From NCBI RefSeq assembly GCF_004211145.1, contig NZ_SEBS01000001.1, positions 1-64,000 of the forward strand: DNA of 64,000 nucleotides, given 5' to 3'. The stretch's first letter is position 1. Each line of letters starts with the position of its first letter. Under the pieces are notes generated by a model. It saw nothing but the letters and a program-made list of their open reading frames with translations, searched no databases and was not told where the DNA came from. Made by a program: the position numbers and the translations under genes. Source of the stretch: Flavobacterium sp. Lineage in GTDB: Bacteria; Bacteroidota; Bacteroidia; Flavobacteriales; Flavobacteriaceae. This document shows positions 18,508 through 29,058 of this stretch, in pieces.

Positions 18508-19257
18508 ATGCGATCAATTATAAAACATATCAAAAAATACGCGCTGCTTTTATTGCTGTTTCCGATGATCGCGTCGGCCCAAAACGCAGTTTTTGAAATC
18601 AAGATTGACAGCATTTCGGCGACCAACATCCAAAACGGCGAACGCAAATACCAACTGTTTTTCACGCTGAGCAACTCGGGCAAGAAAACGATTTCGTTTT
18701 TACTTCGGCCTACGCAATTCTCGTCCATTCAGTACGGATCGATGTCGAATTCGGTGCACTATAAAATTTATGAAGAACAGCGCCCGCTTGATCTTGGCGA
18801 TGCCTTCGAAAGGATTGACGAGGCAAATCCCAAACGCGTATCCATCGACGTTTCTGATCTCGACAAGATCGAACTCGCAAAAAAGCAACTGCGTGAAACG
18901 TTGCATATCAGCGAAAATGCGATCGAGGAATATATCCGAACGGGGACGGTTAAAGACAGTACGATCCGATATCGGGAACGCGAAATCCTTTCGGAAATCA
19001 TCACTTTAAAACCCGGCGAAACCAAGTCATACAAGCAGATTTTTTTTTGGGACAGAAAACCGTATTTCAAATACGACGAGAATGAATTTTATCTGGATCA
19101 GAAGAAAGGGCATTATTTGGAATTGGTCGTGATGTCGATGCGCGAACCTTTTAAAACCCAAATGCCTGACGAAGATTTTAGGAAATTGATGGCGATTCCG
19201 GATTTTCTGACGGGCGTTTTTATGTCGAACCGCGTGTTAATTGACTTTTCGCCTTAG
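18508..19257 (+). CDS. Exported hypothetical protein (tandem paralogue 2); start at ~18508 (MRSIIKH) or upstream at 18487
   Basis: Signal peptide; YGSMSNSVHYKIYEEQ / ETKSYKQIFFWDRKPYFKYDENEFYLD similar to the preceding ORF. Confidence 0.75.
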   Translation: MRSIIKHIKKYALLLLLFPMIASAQNAVFEIKIDSISATNIQNGERKYQLFFTLSNSGKKTISFLLRPTQFSSIQYGSMSNSVHYKIYEEQRPLDLGDAFERIDEANPKRVSIDVSDLDKIELAKKQLRETLHISENAIEEYIRTGTVKDSTIRYREREILSEIITLKPGETKSYKQIFFWDRKPYFKYDENEFYLDQKKGHYLELVVMSMREPFKTQMPDEDFRKLMAIPDFLTGVFMSNRVLIDFSP

Positions 19258-19274
19258 CATTTTCAGGCATAAAA

Positions 19275-19300
19275 AATCCCGGCGAACCGGGACTAGACTT
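19275..19300 (+). terminator. Hairpin terminator
   Basis: aaTCCCGGcgaaCCGGGActagactttttac. Confidence 0.6.
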
Positions 19301-19322
19301 TTTACAGTTGATATTTTTAAAC

Positions 19323-19366
19323 CATTAAGAGCGTTAAGTTCATCAAGAGGTTAAGTTCATTAAGTT
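19323..19366. repeat. Nonamer microrepeat tract (CATTAAGNN-like) abutting the tyrS stop
   Basis: cattaagag/cgttaagtt/catcaagag/gttaagtt/cattaagtt. Confidence 0.75.
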
Positions 19367-20703
19367 TAGACGATCGGAAGTTGCATTGTTTCGACTACCG
19401 AACTCACGAAACGCAAAACAAAATAATTCTTCTTTCCGCGTTGCAACAGCACGAACGTTCCGTTTATCAAATCGTTTTCGGTCAATGTAAAACCTTCGAT
19501 AACCTTTTCGCGGTTCACCGATATCGAGTTTTCCTGCAACGCGCGTCTCGCCTCTCCGTTCGATTTCATGAAGCCCGATTTCTCGTTCAGGACCGTCACG
19601 ATATCCAAACCGTTTTGGAGTTCCGACTTTGAAATTTCAGCTTGGGGAACGCCGTCGAAAATCTCTAAAAACGTTTGTTCGTCAAGTTGTTTCAAGTCGT
19701 CGGCAGTTGAATTTCCGAATAAGATATTCGAGGCTTTCTGCGCCTTTTCCAGTTCTTCGGCTGAATGTACGAACGTCGTGATTTCCTCGGCCAATTTACG
19801 TTGCAATTCGCGTAAATGCGGTGCTTGGCGGTGTTCCTCGATCAATGCTTCAATCGTTTCCTTGTCCAAAAACGTGAAAATCTTTATGTATTTCTCGGCA
19901 TCGACATCGGTTGAATTGAGCCAGAATTGATAGAATTTGTACACCGATGTCTTGTCGGCATCCAACCAAACATTCCCGCTCTCCGACTTCCCGAATTTCG
20001 AACCGTCGGCCTTCGTAACCAAAGGAGTCGTCAATGCGAACGCTTTGGCTTCCTGGTTCACGTTCATGCGGCGCACGAGTTCGGTTCCAGTCGTGATATT
20101 TCCCCATTGATCCGATCCGCCCATTTGCAACACACAATTGAATTCCTTGTGCAAGTGGTAGAAATCGTAACCTTGGATCAGTTGGTACGTGAATTCAGTG
20201 AACGACATGCCGTCTCCGACTTCGCCGCTCAAACGTTTCTTGACCGAATCTTTGGCCATCATATAATTGACAGTGATTCTTTTCCCGACGTCGCGCGCGA
20301 AAGCCAGGAACGAGAATTCCTTCATCCAATCGTAGTTGTTTACCAAAAACGGAGCTTGTGCGTCCGAAGCATCGAAATCCAAGAACCGCGAAAGCACGCG
20401 TTTGATTCCCGCAACGTTCTTATTCAACGCTTCCTCGTCGAGCAAATTTCTTTCGTCACTTTTTCCCGATGGATCGCCGATCATTCCCGTCGCGCCGCCG
20501 ACCAACGCCAACGGTTTGTGTCCGAAACGTCGCAAATGGCAAAGCAAAATGATTTGGACCATCGAACCGATGTGCAGCGAATCAGCCGTCGGATCAAACC
20601 CGATATACGCAGTTGTCGGTTCCTTCAAAAGTTGTTCTTCGGTTCCGGGCATTGCGTCGTGGTAGAGACCGCGCCATTTTAGTTCTTCGACGAGATTTTT
20701 CAT
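19366..20703 (-). CDS. tyrS: Tyrosyl-tRNA synthetase
   Basis: [35 protein letters not shown] (KMSKS equivalent); C-terminal S4-like domain. Confidence 0.96.
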   Translation of the reverse strand: MKNLVEELKWRGLYHDAMPGTEEQLLKEPTTAYIGFDPTADSLHIGSMVQIILLCHLRRFGHKPLALVGGATGMIGDPSGKSDERNLLDEEALNKNVAGIKRVLSRFLDFDASDAQAPFLVNNYDWMKEFSFLAFARDVGKRITVNYMMAKDSVKKRLSGEVGDGMSFTEFTYQLIQGYDFYHLHKEFNCVLQMGGSDQWGNITTGTELVRRMNVNQEAKAFALTTPLVTKADGSKFGKSESGNVWLDADKTSVYKFYQFWLNSTDVDAEKYIKIFTFLDKETIEALIEEHRQAPHLRELQRKLAEEITTFVHSAEELEKAQKASNILFGNSTADDLKQLDEQTFLEIFDGVPQAEISKSELQNGLDIVTVLNEKSGFMKSNGEARRALQENSISVNREKVIEGFTLTENDLINGTFVLLQRGKKNYFVLRFVSSVVETMQLPIV

Positions 20704-20732
20704 TTGGTTTTATTTTGCGGCAAAGATAATTA

Positions 20733-20980
20733 ATTAGCGAATTAGGAAATTAGCGAATTAGCGAATGTTTTGGATATGGAAGAAGATTCCGATAAGTTCC
20801 AAATATGAATGCCATTTGAAATTTCGAGTCGGCTTATTGAATATGCGAACTAATGAAATTCTTGGTTACGGAAAAGAAATCCACGTACTTTAAAATTACG
20901 AGTGCACAACTGAAATTTCCGCGTCGTCCTTAAAATAAACGCCATTCGCTAATCCGCTAATTTTCTAATTCGCTAATTTT
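20733..20980. repeat. Intergenic segment bounded by inverted octamer tracts (ATTAGCGA)
   Basis: Left ATTAGCGAATTAGGAAATTAGCGAATTAGCGAATG; reverse complement of right ATTAGCGAATTAGAAAATTAGCGGATTAGCGAATG (33/35). Confidence 0.8.
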
Positions 20981-20985
20981 ACAAA

Positions 20986-21984
20986 ATGAACCTAATCACC
21001 GGCACAACCGGCCTCGTCGGCTCCCATCTCGCGCTGCATCTTCTCGAAAACGGCGAAAAAGTGCGCGGGATTTTCCGTTCGCAAGCCAGCAAAGACAAAA
21101 CGCTGCGCCTTTTCAAACTGTACGGAAAGGAATCGCTGTTCGGACGAATCGATTGGGTCGAAGCTGAAATCTGCAACATCCCGAATCTCGAAAAAGCATT
21201 TGCCGGAGTCGAATACGTCTATCATTGCGCGGCACTCATTTCGTTTGATGACAAGGACGAGGAAGCGATGCGAAAAATCAACATCGAAGGCACGGCGAAT
21301 GTCGTGAACCTGTCGCTCGATTTCGGCGTTAAAAAACTCGTTCACGTGAGTTCCGTTGCGGCTTTGGGCGATCTCAAAGAAGGCGAAACGGTGCTCGACG
21401 AGGAAAGCGATTGGAATCCTGAGAAACACCACAGCGATTATGGCATTTCAAAATACGGAGCCGAAATGGAAATCTGGCGCGGCCAACAAGAAGGCTTGGA
21501 TGTCGCGGCCGTAGTTCCCGGAATCATCCTCGGACCGGGCTTTTGGGACGACGGAAGCGGTGCGCTTTTCCAGGCGATCGAAAACGGATTTCCGTTCTAC
21601 ACAATGGGTTCGACGGGTTTCGTCGCTGTCAAGGACCTGGTTTCGGCCATGGTGAAATTAATGAAAAGCGACATTTCGAACGAGCGCTATATCCTAATCG
21701 GAAATCATTTTATCCTGCGTGACATGGCATTCATGATCGCCGACGCGCTCGCCGTGAAACGTCCCGGAACGAACGCGAAACCGTGGCTTATCAAACTCGC
21801 GGTTGCAGCCGATTGGTTTGCGTCTTTGTTTAGGAAGAAACGCAAATTATTCTCGGAAACCGCCAGCGCCTTGCACCGACATCGCGAGTTCTCTACTCAG
21901 AAAATAAAAAAAGATTTGGGTTTTGAATTTACCGACATTCCGACTTACATCAAGGAAATCGTGCGCATTCAAAAAGGGAAATAA
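20986..21984 (+). CDS. NAD-dependent epimerase/dehydratase family protein
   Basis: NLITGTTGLVGSHLALHLL; YGISKYGAEMEIWRG. Confidence 0.9.
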   Translation: MNLITGTTGLVGSHLALHLLENGEKVRGIFRSQASKDKTLRLFKLYGKESLFGRIDWVEAEICNIPNLEKAFAGVEYVYHCAALISFDDKDEEAMRKINIEGTANVVNLSLDFGVKKLVHVSSVAALGDLKEGETVLDEESDWNPEKHHSDYGISKYGAEMEIWRGQQEGLDVAAVVPGIILGPGFWDDGSGALFQAIENGFPFYTMGSTGFVAVKDLVSAMVKLMKSDISNERYILIGNHFILRDMAFMIADALAVKRPGTNAKPWLIKLAVAADWFASLFRKKRKLFSETASALHRHREFSTQKIKKDLGFEFTDIPTYIKEIVRIQKGK

Positions 21985-22374
21985 TTACTTCACCATTCCG
22001 CCTTCCGGCAATTTTTGGTTTTGTACAGGCTTGCCTTTATTCACAAGGGAATCAAGCGAATTTTTATTGCGTTCCAAACGTCGGCCCACGCGCTGATACA
22101 TCTTTTTGTATTTCGCGATGTCCGACGCATAGTAGCGATTGCTTTGTGCGAACTGCACGCTGTCGACCTTGTACTTTTTGTAGATGTACAGATTCGGGTC
22201 TTTAGCCGACTGCAGTTTCCCGGGATTGTGCGATCGGATCGCGTCAAGCAATGACAGGTCGTAGAAAATATCGACCATCTTGTCTTCGTCTATGAGGTTT
22301 TTTGGTTTTTCGATCGCCGAATCGCCGCAAGCCCAAAACGCGAATAACGCAAATATGACAACGAGTTTTTTCAT
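21985..22374 (-). CDS. DUF4296 domain lipoprotein
   Basis: MKKLVVIFALFAFWACGDS lipobox; MVDIFYDLSLLDAIRSHNPG. Confidence 0.8.
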   Translation of the reverse strand: MKKLVVIFALFAFWACGDSAIEKPKNLIDEDKMVDIFYDLSLLDAIRSHNPGKLQSAKDPNLYIYKKYKVDSVQFAQSNRYYASDIAKYKKMYQRVGRRLERNKNSLDSLVNKGKPVQNQKLPEGGMVK

Positions 22375-23711
22375 CGGTTGAACAACAGGCGCTGGCCCGC
22401 TTTGATTTCTTTTACTTTTCCTGCCGTATAAACGAGTTGGCCGTTCACAAAAGTATGCATGATGCGCGATTTGAACGTGAAACCTTCGAACGGCGACCAT
22501 CCGCATTTGGCTAAGATATTTCCTTTGTTGACTGACCATGGCGAACCCGGGTTTACGATCGCAAGGTCGGCGAAATAACCTTCCCTGATAAAACCGCGGT
22601 TTTCAACCTTGAACAATTTAGCTGGGTTGTGCGCCATTTTCTCGACGATCTTCTCGACCGAAATGCGGCCTTGGTGATGCGCTTCAAACATCGCGACGAC
22701 CGAATGTTGCACGAGCGGTCCGCCCGACGGTGCTTTCAAATACGGCTGTTTCTTCTCTTCAAGCGTGTGAGGCGCGTGATCGGTCGCGATGACGTCGATA
22801 CGCCCGTCGAGCAAGGCTTCCCATAGCGCGTTCTTGTCGGCTTCGGTCTTCACGGCCGGATTCCATTTTATGAGGTTGCCTTTGGTTTCGTAATCCTTGT
22901 CGGTAAACCACAAATGATGCACGCAGACTTCGGCGGTGATCTTCTTTTCTTCGAGCGGAATCGCGTTCGTGAACAATTCCATTTCCCTGGCCGTCGACAA
23001 ATGAAACACGTGAAGGCGCGCTCCGGTTTTCTTTGCCAAAGCAACGGCTTTCGATGACGAAATGTAACAGGCTTCGGCACTTCGGATCAGATGATGCGCA
23101 GTCACGGGAACATCTTCGCCGTATTCTGCCTTGAATTTCTCGAGGTTTTCCTTGATCGTCTGCTCGTCTTCGCAATGTACGGCAATCAGCATCGGAGTCG
23201 ATGAGAATATTTTTTCAAGAACGGCTTCGTTGTCGACGAGCATGTTTCCCGTCGATGAACCTAGAAATATCTTGATTCCCGCAACATTTCTTGGATTGGT
23301 TTTTAAAACCTCATCAAGGTTGTCGTTCGACGCGCCCATCATGAACGAGTAATTCGCGTAGGATTTCTCAGACGCGATCTGATATTTTTCTTCGAGGATT
23401 TCTTGGGTGATCGCGTTCGGAACCGTGTTGGGTTGTTCGATGAACGAAGTCACGCCACCGGCAACCGCCGCTTTTGATTCGGTTCCAATGTCGCCTTTGT
23501 GCGTCAAACCAGGTTCGCGAAAATGTACCTGGTCGTCGATCGCTCCGGGAATCAGGTAGTTTCCTTCGGCGTCGATGATTTTGGTGTCGGCGTGTTTTGC
23601 GCTGATGCTTTCGGCGATTTCCTTGATGATTTCGCCTTCGATCAATACGTCGCCCTCGGTAATTTTACCTTCGTTGACGATTTTCGCATTCTTTATTAAA
23701 ATCCTTTTCAT
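22371..23711 (-). CDS. pyrC: Dihydroorotase
   Basis: GAIDDQVHFREPGLTHKGDI; ATDHAPHTLEEKKQPYLKAPSGGPLVQH; start taken at MKRILIKNAKIV. Confidence 0.93.
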   Translation of the reverse strand: MKRILIKNAKIVNEGKITEGDVLIEGEIIKEIAESISAKHADTKIIDAEGNYLIPGAIDDQVHFREPGLTHKGDIGTESKAAVAGGVTSFIEQPNTVPNAITQEILEEKYQIASEKSYANYSFMMGASNDNLDEVLKTNPRNVAGIKIFLGSSTGNMLVDNEAVLEKIFSSTPMLIAVHCEDEQTIKENLEKFKAEYGEDVPVTAHHLIRSAEACYISSSKAVALAKKTGARLHVFHLSTAREMELFTNAIPLEEKKITAEVCVHHLWFTDKDYETKGNLIKWNPAVKTEADKNALWEALLDGRIDVIATDHAPHTLEEKKQPYLKAPSGGPLVQHSVVAMFEAHHQGRISVEKIVEKMAHNPAKLFKVENRGFIREGYFADLAIVNPGSPWSVNKGNILAKCGWSPFEGFTFKSRIMHTFVNGQLVYTAGKVKEIKAGQRLLFNR

Positions 23712-24436
23712 TATAGTCTGTTCAACATTTTTTTCCATCTGAGCCCGATGACGCCCAACATCGCTTCCTTGAAAATGGCAGAGCTCATTTTGGAAACGCC
23801 TTTGGTTCGGTCGGTAAAGATGATCGGCACTTCGACGATTTTATATTTTTTCGCGAATGCCCTGTATTTCATTTCAATCTGGAACGCATAACCCACGAAT
23901 TTGATCTTATCGAGGCCGATGCCTTCCAGCACTTCTTTTTTATAACACATGAATCCCGCGGTCGCATCGGTGATTCCCATTCCCATTATCATTTCGACAT
24001 ATCGCGACGCTCCGTACGACATCAAAACACGGCTCAACGGCCAGTTCACGACGTTTACTCCTGTTACGTAACGCGATCCGACTGCGACGTCGGCGGTTCC
24101 GAAATGACAGGCTTCGTAGAGCTTTTCCAAGTCGGCGGGATTGTGTGAAAAATCGGCGTCCATTTCAAAAATGTAGGCGTAACCTTTCGCGAGCGCCCAT
24201 TTGAATCCGTGCACGTAAGCCGTTCCCAAGCCTGATTTTTTTTGGCGTTGCTCGATGAAAAGCCGATTCGGGAATTCCTGTCGGAGTTCGATGACGCGCA
24301 AAGCCGTTCCGTCAGGGGAATTGTCATCTACGATAAGTATATCGAATTGGTTGTGTAACGAAAGAACGGCGCGGATAATACTTTCCACATTCTCGATTTC
24401 GTTATACGTCGGGATAATAACCAATCCGTCGCTCAT
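23711..24436 (-). CDS. Polyprenol monophosphomannose synthase (GT2)
   Basis: VIIPTYNEIENVESIIRAVL...LIVDDNSPDGTA...EMDADFSHNPADL. Confidence 0.93.
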   Translation of the reverse strand: MSDGLVIIPTYNEIENVESIIRAVLSLHNQFDILIVDDNSPDGTALRVIELRQEFPNRLFIEQRQKKSGLGTAYVHGFKWALAKGYAYIFEMDADFSHNPADLEKLYEACHFGTADVAVGSRYVTGVNVVNWPLSRVLMSYGASRYVEMIMGMGITDATAGFMCYKKEVLEGIGLDKIKFVGYAFQIEMKYRAFAKKYKIVEVPIIFTDRTKGVSKMSSAIFKEAMLGVIGLRWKKMLNRL

Positions 24437-24538
24437 AAAGTGCGTATTTCGCGGCAAAAATACCGTTTTTTCGGCAGATGCGTCCCAACAAAATTATAAT
24501 AAATGTGAGCCGCTAATTTTTAGTATTTTTGCAGTGCT

Positions 24539-25204
24539 ATGATGGAAAGTTTCCTAAATCCGAGATTGGTCGAAAACAAAGACTGGGCAACGTTTATTTT
24601 CGTGGCCTGCTTTGCGTTGATTGCCGTTACGCGCTCGGTTTTCGAGACGCGTTTCGCCGAGTTTTCAAAACTCATCGTCTCAGACAAATACATAAAAGTA
24701 TATCGTGACAACAGCAACCTGATGAGCTGGTTCAACATTTCGCTTTTCGTTTTGCATTTGGTTTCGTTGGCGTTTTTCATACAATTGGTTCTGAGTTACT
24801 TTGGACATGCTGAGAAAAGCGACTGGGTTTTGTATATCAGGATCGTAACGTTACTCGGCGTTTTCATCCTGTCCAAGTTCCTCATCGAAAAGATCATCGC
24901 GGCTTCGTTCAACATCGATGAGTTCATCGAACAGTTCAATTTGCAGAAAGTTAGTTACAGAACCTACATCGGATTGCTCCTGCTCCCTATCGACATCATC
25001 CTATATTACAGCAACTCTACGCCTAAAAGCATGGTTTTCGCGCTAATCGCTATGATTTTGGTAATTAATGCGTTAACCTATGCTGTTTCATTAAGGAATT
25101 ATCAAAATGCATTGCTCGGTAAGTTGTTCTATTTTATTTTATATCTTTGCGCACTTGAAATAGCGCCCTATTATTTCATGTATTACTGGTTTACTAAAAG
25201 TTAG
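24539..25204 (+). CDS. DUF4271 domain membrane protein
   Basis: Multi-TM protein; position before hemD as in other Flavobacteriia. Confidence 0.8.
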   Translation: MMESFLNPRLVENKDWATFIFVACFALIAVTRSVFETRFAEFSKLIVSDKYIKVYRDNSNLMSWFNISLFVLHLVSLAFFIQLVLSYFGHAEKSDWVLYIRIVTLLGVFILSKFLIEKIIAASFNIDEFIEQFNLQKVSYRTYIGLLLLPIDIILYYSNSTPKSMVFALIAMILVINALTYAVSLRNYQNALLGKLFYFILYLCALEIAPYYFMYYWFTKS

Positions 25205-25207
25205 AAA

Positions 25208-25963
25208 ATGCCAAACAAAGTGAAGACTATTCTGGTGTCACAACCGGAACCTAAGGTGGAAAATTCCCCTTACTTTGAGCTGTCGCAGAAGCATAAGGTA
25301 AAGATAGATTTCAGGCCATTTATCCATGTAGAAGGCGTTAGTGCGAAAGAGATCAGGCAGCAAAAAGTTGACATTAGCCAGTATACGGCGATCATCCTGA
25401 CAAGCAAGAACGCCGTTGACCATTTTTTCCGCGTTGCTGAGGAAATGCGCTATAAAGTGCCCGAAGGTTTGAAATATTTTTGCCAGAGTGAAGCGATCGC
25501 TTTTTATTTGCAGAAGTACGTCGTGTATCGCAAGCGCAAGATTTATGTCGGGCAGAAGGATTTCGCCGACCTGTCTCCGCTGATCAAGAAATACAAAGAC
25601 GAGAAATTTCTCTTGCCTGCATCGGATCAATTGAATCCCGATGCGCCTCAAACGCTCAACAATTTGAAAGTTGACTGGACCGTGGGAACGTTTTATAAAA
25701 CCGTTATGAGCGATCTTTCAGACCTCGCCGACGTCTATTATGACGTGCTTGCGTTCTTTAGCCCGACGGGAATCAAATCGTTGTTCAAGAACTTCCCTGA
25801 TTTCGCACAGAATGAAACGCGCATAGCGGTGTTCGGGACTTCGGTCCAAAAAGAAGCGGAAGCCGCCGGCTTGAGAGTCGACATCATGGCACCGACTCCG
25901 GAAGCACCGAGTATGACGATGGCTTTGGAGAAGTATATTGCTAAAGTTAATAAGGAAAAGTAA
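25208..25963 (+). CDS. hemD: Uroporphyrinogen-III synthase
   Basis: ILVSQPEPKVENSPYFEL; IILTSKNAVDHFFR; FFSPTGIKSL. Confidence 0.88.
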   Translation: MPNKVKTILVSQPEPKVENSPYFELSQKHKVKIDFRPFIHVEGVSAKEIRQQKVDISQYTAIILTSKNAVDHFFRVAEEMRYKVPEGLKYFCQSEAIAFYLQKYVVYRKRKIYVGQKDFADLSPLIKKYKDEKFLLPASDQLNPDAPQTLNNLKVDWTVGTFYKTVMSDLSDLADVYYDVLAFFSPTGIKSLFKNFPDFAQNETRIAVFGTSVQKEAEAAGLRVDIMAPTPEAPSMTMALEKYIAKVNKEK

Positions 25964-26009
25964 ATTTTACTTTTGATATATGAAGGCTGTCTGAAAAGGC
26001 GGCCTTTTT

Positions 26010-26810
26010 TGTTTTGCAAATTTTTCGCTTCGCGAAACAGGTTTAGGTCGAGGGGCGTGTCTGCTTCGCAGACTTTCCATTCTTTCGTCGCCTGCAGCGG
26101 GCCTTCTTTTGTCTCGCAACAAAAGAAGCAAAAATGCGTGGGCGACGGTAAAATCGGCCGAAAAATCTACGCTTGAATCCGAAGCGACAAAGCCATTGTC
26201 GTAGGTTTGATGTTTTTTGCTGCTTTTCGCGATTCGTTATTATAGGTCAGTGTTGTCGCTCTTGACGGATTCTTCACGTGATTTTTCAAGTCCGATTTCA
26301 CAATGTCGCCAGACTAATCGGAAGTTTTTATTTGTGATTTTACGTCGCTGCGCTTTGCAAAATCGCCTCCGTAGGAAGTTCTGGATTGAGATTTCGTTTT
26401 CTCAGGGGAAAGTTTGCGTTCGCACGATCCGTCGAAGACCGGATGATTCGTTCATTTGGAAGCACATTTTGAAAAGCGCAGCGGCGCAAAATGCCAACAA
26501 ACACTTCAATATAGTCAGCGCCGATTAGTCTCGCAGGCAGGCACCCGGCGGCGCGTAAATCCGTAAGCGCGGCTGTAAATCGCGCTTGCGGGACCAGCCG
26601 CGTAGGATTTTCGTGACTGCCGGGTCGCCTGAGTGACTTGGCGCCCGGCCTTTTTGCTTCTTTTGCGGCCAGGCAAAAAGAAGGCCCGCTGCAGGCGACG
26701 CAAAACAAAAGTTTGCGAAGCAGACACGCCGCTCGACAAAAATCTATTTGCGAAGCAAAAGAAAACTTGTTTTTGCAAAGCGAAAAACAATGACGTCCTG
26801 CAAGGAAAAA
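26010..26810. repeat. Large diverged intergenic palindrome (two ~350-bp arms in inverted orientation)
   Basis: Ordered matching blocks centred at ~26415: GTCGAGSGGCGTGTCTGCTTCGCARACTTT, CGTCGCCTGCAGCGGGCCTTCTTTT, AAAAGAAGCAAAAA, CGAAAAATCTACGC, AGACTAATCGG, CGCTGCGCTTT. Confidence 0.75.
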
Positions 26811-26880
26811 CCTTCCAAAAAAAGAAAAGGCACCATCAACGTGTGACAGCACCTTTTCTAACCTCTAAAAATCAAAAAAA

Positions 26881-28509
26881 CTAAGACAATTGCGGCCCGG
26901 CTTTCACCAGGTTTGCGGCTTCGGACGTATCCGTATATTGTGCGAAATTGGCGACGAAGAGTTGGCCAAGATCGGTTGCTTTTTGTGTCCATTCCGAGAC
27001 GTTTGCGTACGTTCTGCGTGGGTCGAGAATTCCGTTGTCGACGCCTTCGAGCGCATTCGGAACACTAAGGTTGAAGATTGGAAGGTTGTGCATTTCAGCT
27101 TCCTCAATCGATCCGTCGAGAATCCTGTCAATGATCGCGCGCGTATCTTTGATCGAGATGCGTTTGCCACTGCCGTTCCATCCGGTGTTTACCATGTAGG
27201 CGGTCGCGTTGTGCGCTTCCATTTTCTTGACGAGTTCCGCTCCGTATTTTGACGGATGCAACGTCAAAAAAGCTTTGCCGAAACAGGCCGAAAACGTCGG
27301 TTGGGGTTCAGTCACGCCGCGCTCCGTTCCGGCAAGCTTAGCCGTAAATCCCGACAGGAAATAATATTGTGTCTGCTCAGGCGTGAGTTTTGCGACGGGC
27401 GGCATCACTCCGAACGCATCGGCCGTCAGGAAAATCACTTTTGAGGCGTGGCCGGCTTTCGATACCGGTTTCACGATGTTTTCAATATGGTTGATCGGAT
27501 AGGAAACGCGCGTATTCTGCGTCACCGAACCGTCGTTGAAATCAATTTCGCCATCGGCATCGACCGTCACGTTTTCCAAAAGCGCATCACGCCTGATCGC
27601 GTTGAAGATGTCCGGTTCGGCATCCTTGTTCAAATTGATCGTCTTGGCATAACAGCCGCCTTCGAAATTAAAGACGCCTTCGTCATCCCAACCGTGTTCG
27701 TCATCACCGATGAGTTCGCGTTTCGGATCAGTTGAAAGTGTCGTTTTTCCGGTTCCCGACAATCCGAAGAAAACCGCGACATCGCCGTCTTTCCCTTTAT
27801 TGGCCGAACAATGCATCGATGCGATTCCCTGCAGCGGAAGGTAATAATTCATCATCGCGAACATTCCTTTCTTCATCTCGCCACCATACCAGGTTCCGCC
27901 GATGAGCTGCATTTTCTCGCTTAGGTTGAATGCGATGTACACTTCCGAATTCAATCCGTGTTCCTTATAATTGTCGAATTGGGTTTTTGAAGCGTTCATC
28001 ACGATAAAATCGGGTTCGCCGAAATTGTCGAGTTCTTCCTCGGTCGGACGAATGAACATGTTCTTCACGAAATGCGCCTGCCAAGCCACTTCCATAATGA
28101 AGCGAACTTTTAGACGCGTATTGTCGTTGGCGCCGCAAAACGCATCGACAACATATAATTTCTTTCCTGATAATTGATTGAGAGTGGTTTCTTTTAACGC
28201 ATTCCATGTGCCTTGCGAGATCGGTTTGTTGTCGTTCGCGGCCTTATCGGAATTCCACCAAATCGTGTCTTTCGTCACCGAATCCTTGACGATGTATTTG
28301 TCTTTTGGAGAACGACCCGTGAAATCGCCTGTCATCACATTTACGGCTCCAAGTTCAGACATTTGCCCTCTTTCGAAACCTTCGAGCGACGGTTCAAGCT
28401 CATCTTCAAAGAGTTGCTCATAGCTTGGGTTGTAGATGATTTCAGCAGCATTTTCAATTCCGTATTGCGATAGCGAAATCGATTTCGTAATTTGGGCGTA
28501 GTTGTCCAT
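26881..28509 (-). CDS. pckA: Phosphoenolpyruvate carboxykinase (ATP)
   Basis: [42 protein letters not shown]. Confidence 0.97.
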   Translation of the reverse strand: MDNYAQITKSISLSQYGIENAAEIIYNPSYEQLFEDELEPSLEGFERGQMSELGAVNVMTGDFTGRSPKDKYIVKDSVTKDTIWWNSDKAANDNKPISQGTWNALKETTLNQLSGKKLYVVDAFCGANDNTRLKVRFIMEVAWQAHFVKNMFIRPTEEELDNFGEPDFIVMNASKTQFDNYKEHGLNSEVYIAFNLSEKMQLIGGTWYGGEMKKGMFAMMNYYLPLQGIASMHCSANKGKDGDVAVFFGLSGTGKTTLSTDPKRELIGDDEHGWDDEGVFNFEGGCYAKTINLNKDAEPDIFNAIRRDALLENVTVDADGEIDFNDGSVTQNTRVSYPINHIENIVKPVSKAGHASKVIFLTADAFGVMPPVAKLTPEQTQYYFLSGFTAKLAGTERGVTEPQPTFSACFGKAFLTLHPSKYGAELVKKMEAHNATAYMVNTGWNGSGKRISIKDTRAIIDRILDGSIEEAEMHNLPIFNLSVPNALEGVDNGILDPRRTYANVSEWTQKATDLGQLFVANFAQYTDTSEAANLVKAGPQLS

Positions 28510-28583
28510 AAATTTCATCAAAGTAGTCATTTGCGAGACAAAAATATAAAATATTTCTAATCAACTACAACGATTTCGTAATT

Positions 28584-28967
28584 TTAAGATTTTTGACGCA
28601 AAAAATCGATGAGAAGCGCAAACCAACCGATAATTAACAGCAATCCGCCCACGGGAGTTACAGGTCCGATAATTTTGTTAAAACCTTCCACGGCATTTGT
28701 CGCGAGCAGATAGATGGAACCTGAAAAGAGAATCACGCCCAGCGAAACAAGCCAGAAAATCACCTTCTTCTTCTTCTCGGAAATCCCTGAAAACATGCCG
28801 ACGAACAACAAAAACAACGCATGATACATTTGGTATTTAACTCCCGTTTCGAACGTTTGAAGTTGCTCGGTCGACAATGTTGCTTTTAGCGCATGCGCCC
28901 CGAAAGCACCCAAAATGATCGCCGTCATCCCGAAGAACGCGCCGGCCGCAATGATTTTCCTGTTCAT
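28584..28967 (-). CDS. DUF423 membrane protein
   Basis: AIILGAFGAHALKATLSTEQLQTFETGVKYQMYHALFLL. Confidence 0.9.
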   Translation of the reverse strand: MNRKIIAAGAFFGMTAIILGAFGAHALKATLSTEQLQTFETGVKYQMYHALFLLFVGMFSGISEKKKKVIFWLVSLGVILFSGSIYLLATNAVEGFNKIIGPVTPVGGLLLIIGWFALLIDFLRQKS

Positions 28968-29058
28968 GTTTGAAGATTTGCAACAAATTTAACCGAAAAT
29001 CGTGAGAATTTTGTTTTTTAGGTTGCCGCGTTTACCTTTGAGCGCATAATTCTTGAAA

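Noticed and set aside
19927-20682. 251-aa plus-strand ORF
   Set aside because: Antisense to tyrS; low-complexity composition and no domain.
25973-26852. Small ORFs (67, 103, 170, 91, 83 aa) in the hemD-pckA gap
   Set aside because: Encoded by the inverted-repeat arms on both strands; basic/cysteine-rich nonsense composition; treated as non-coding palindrome.
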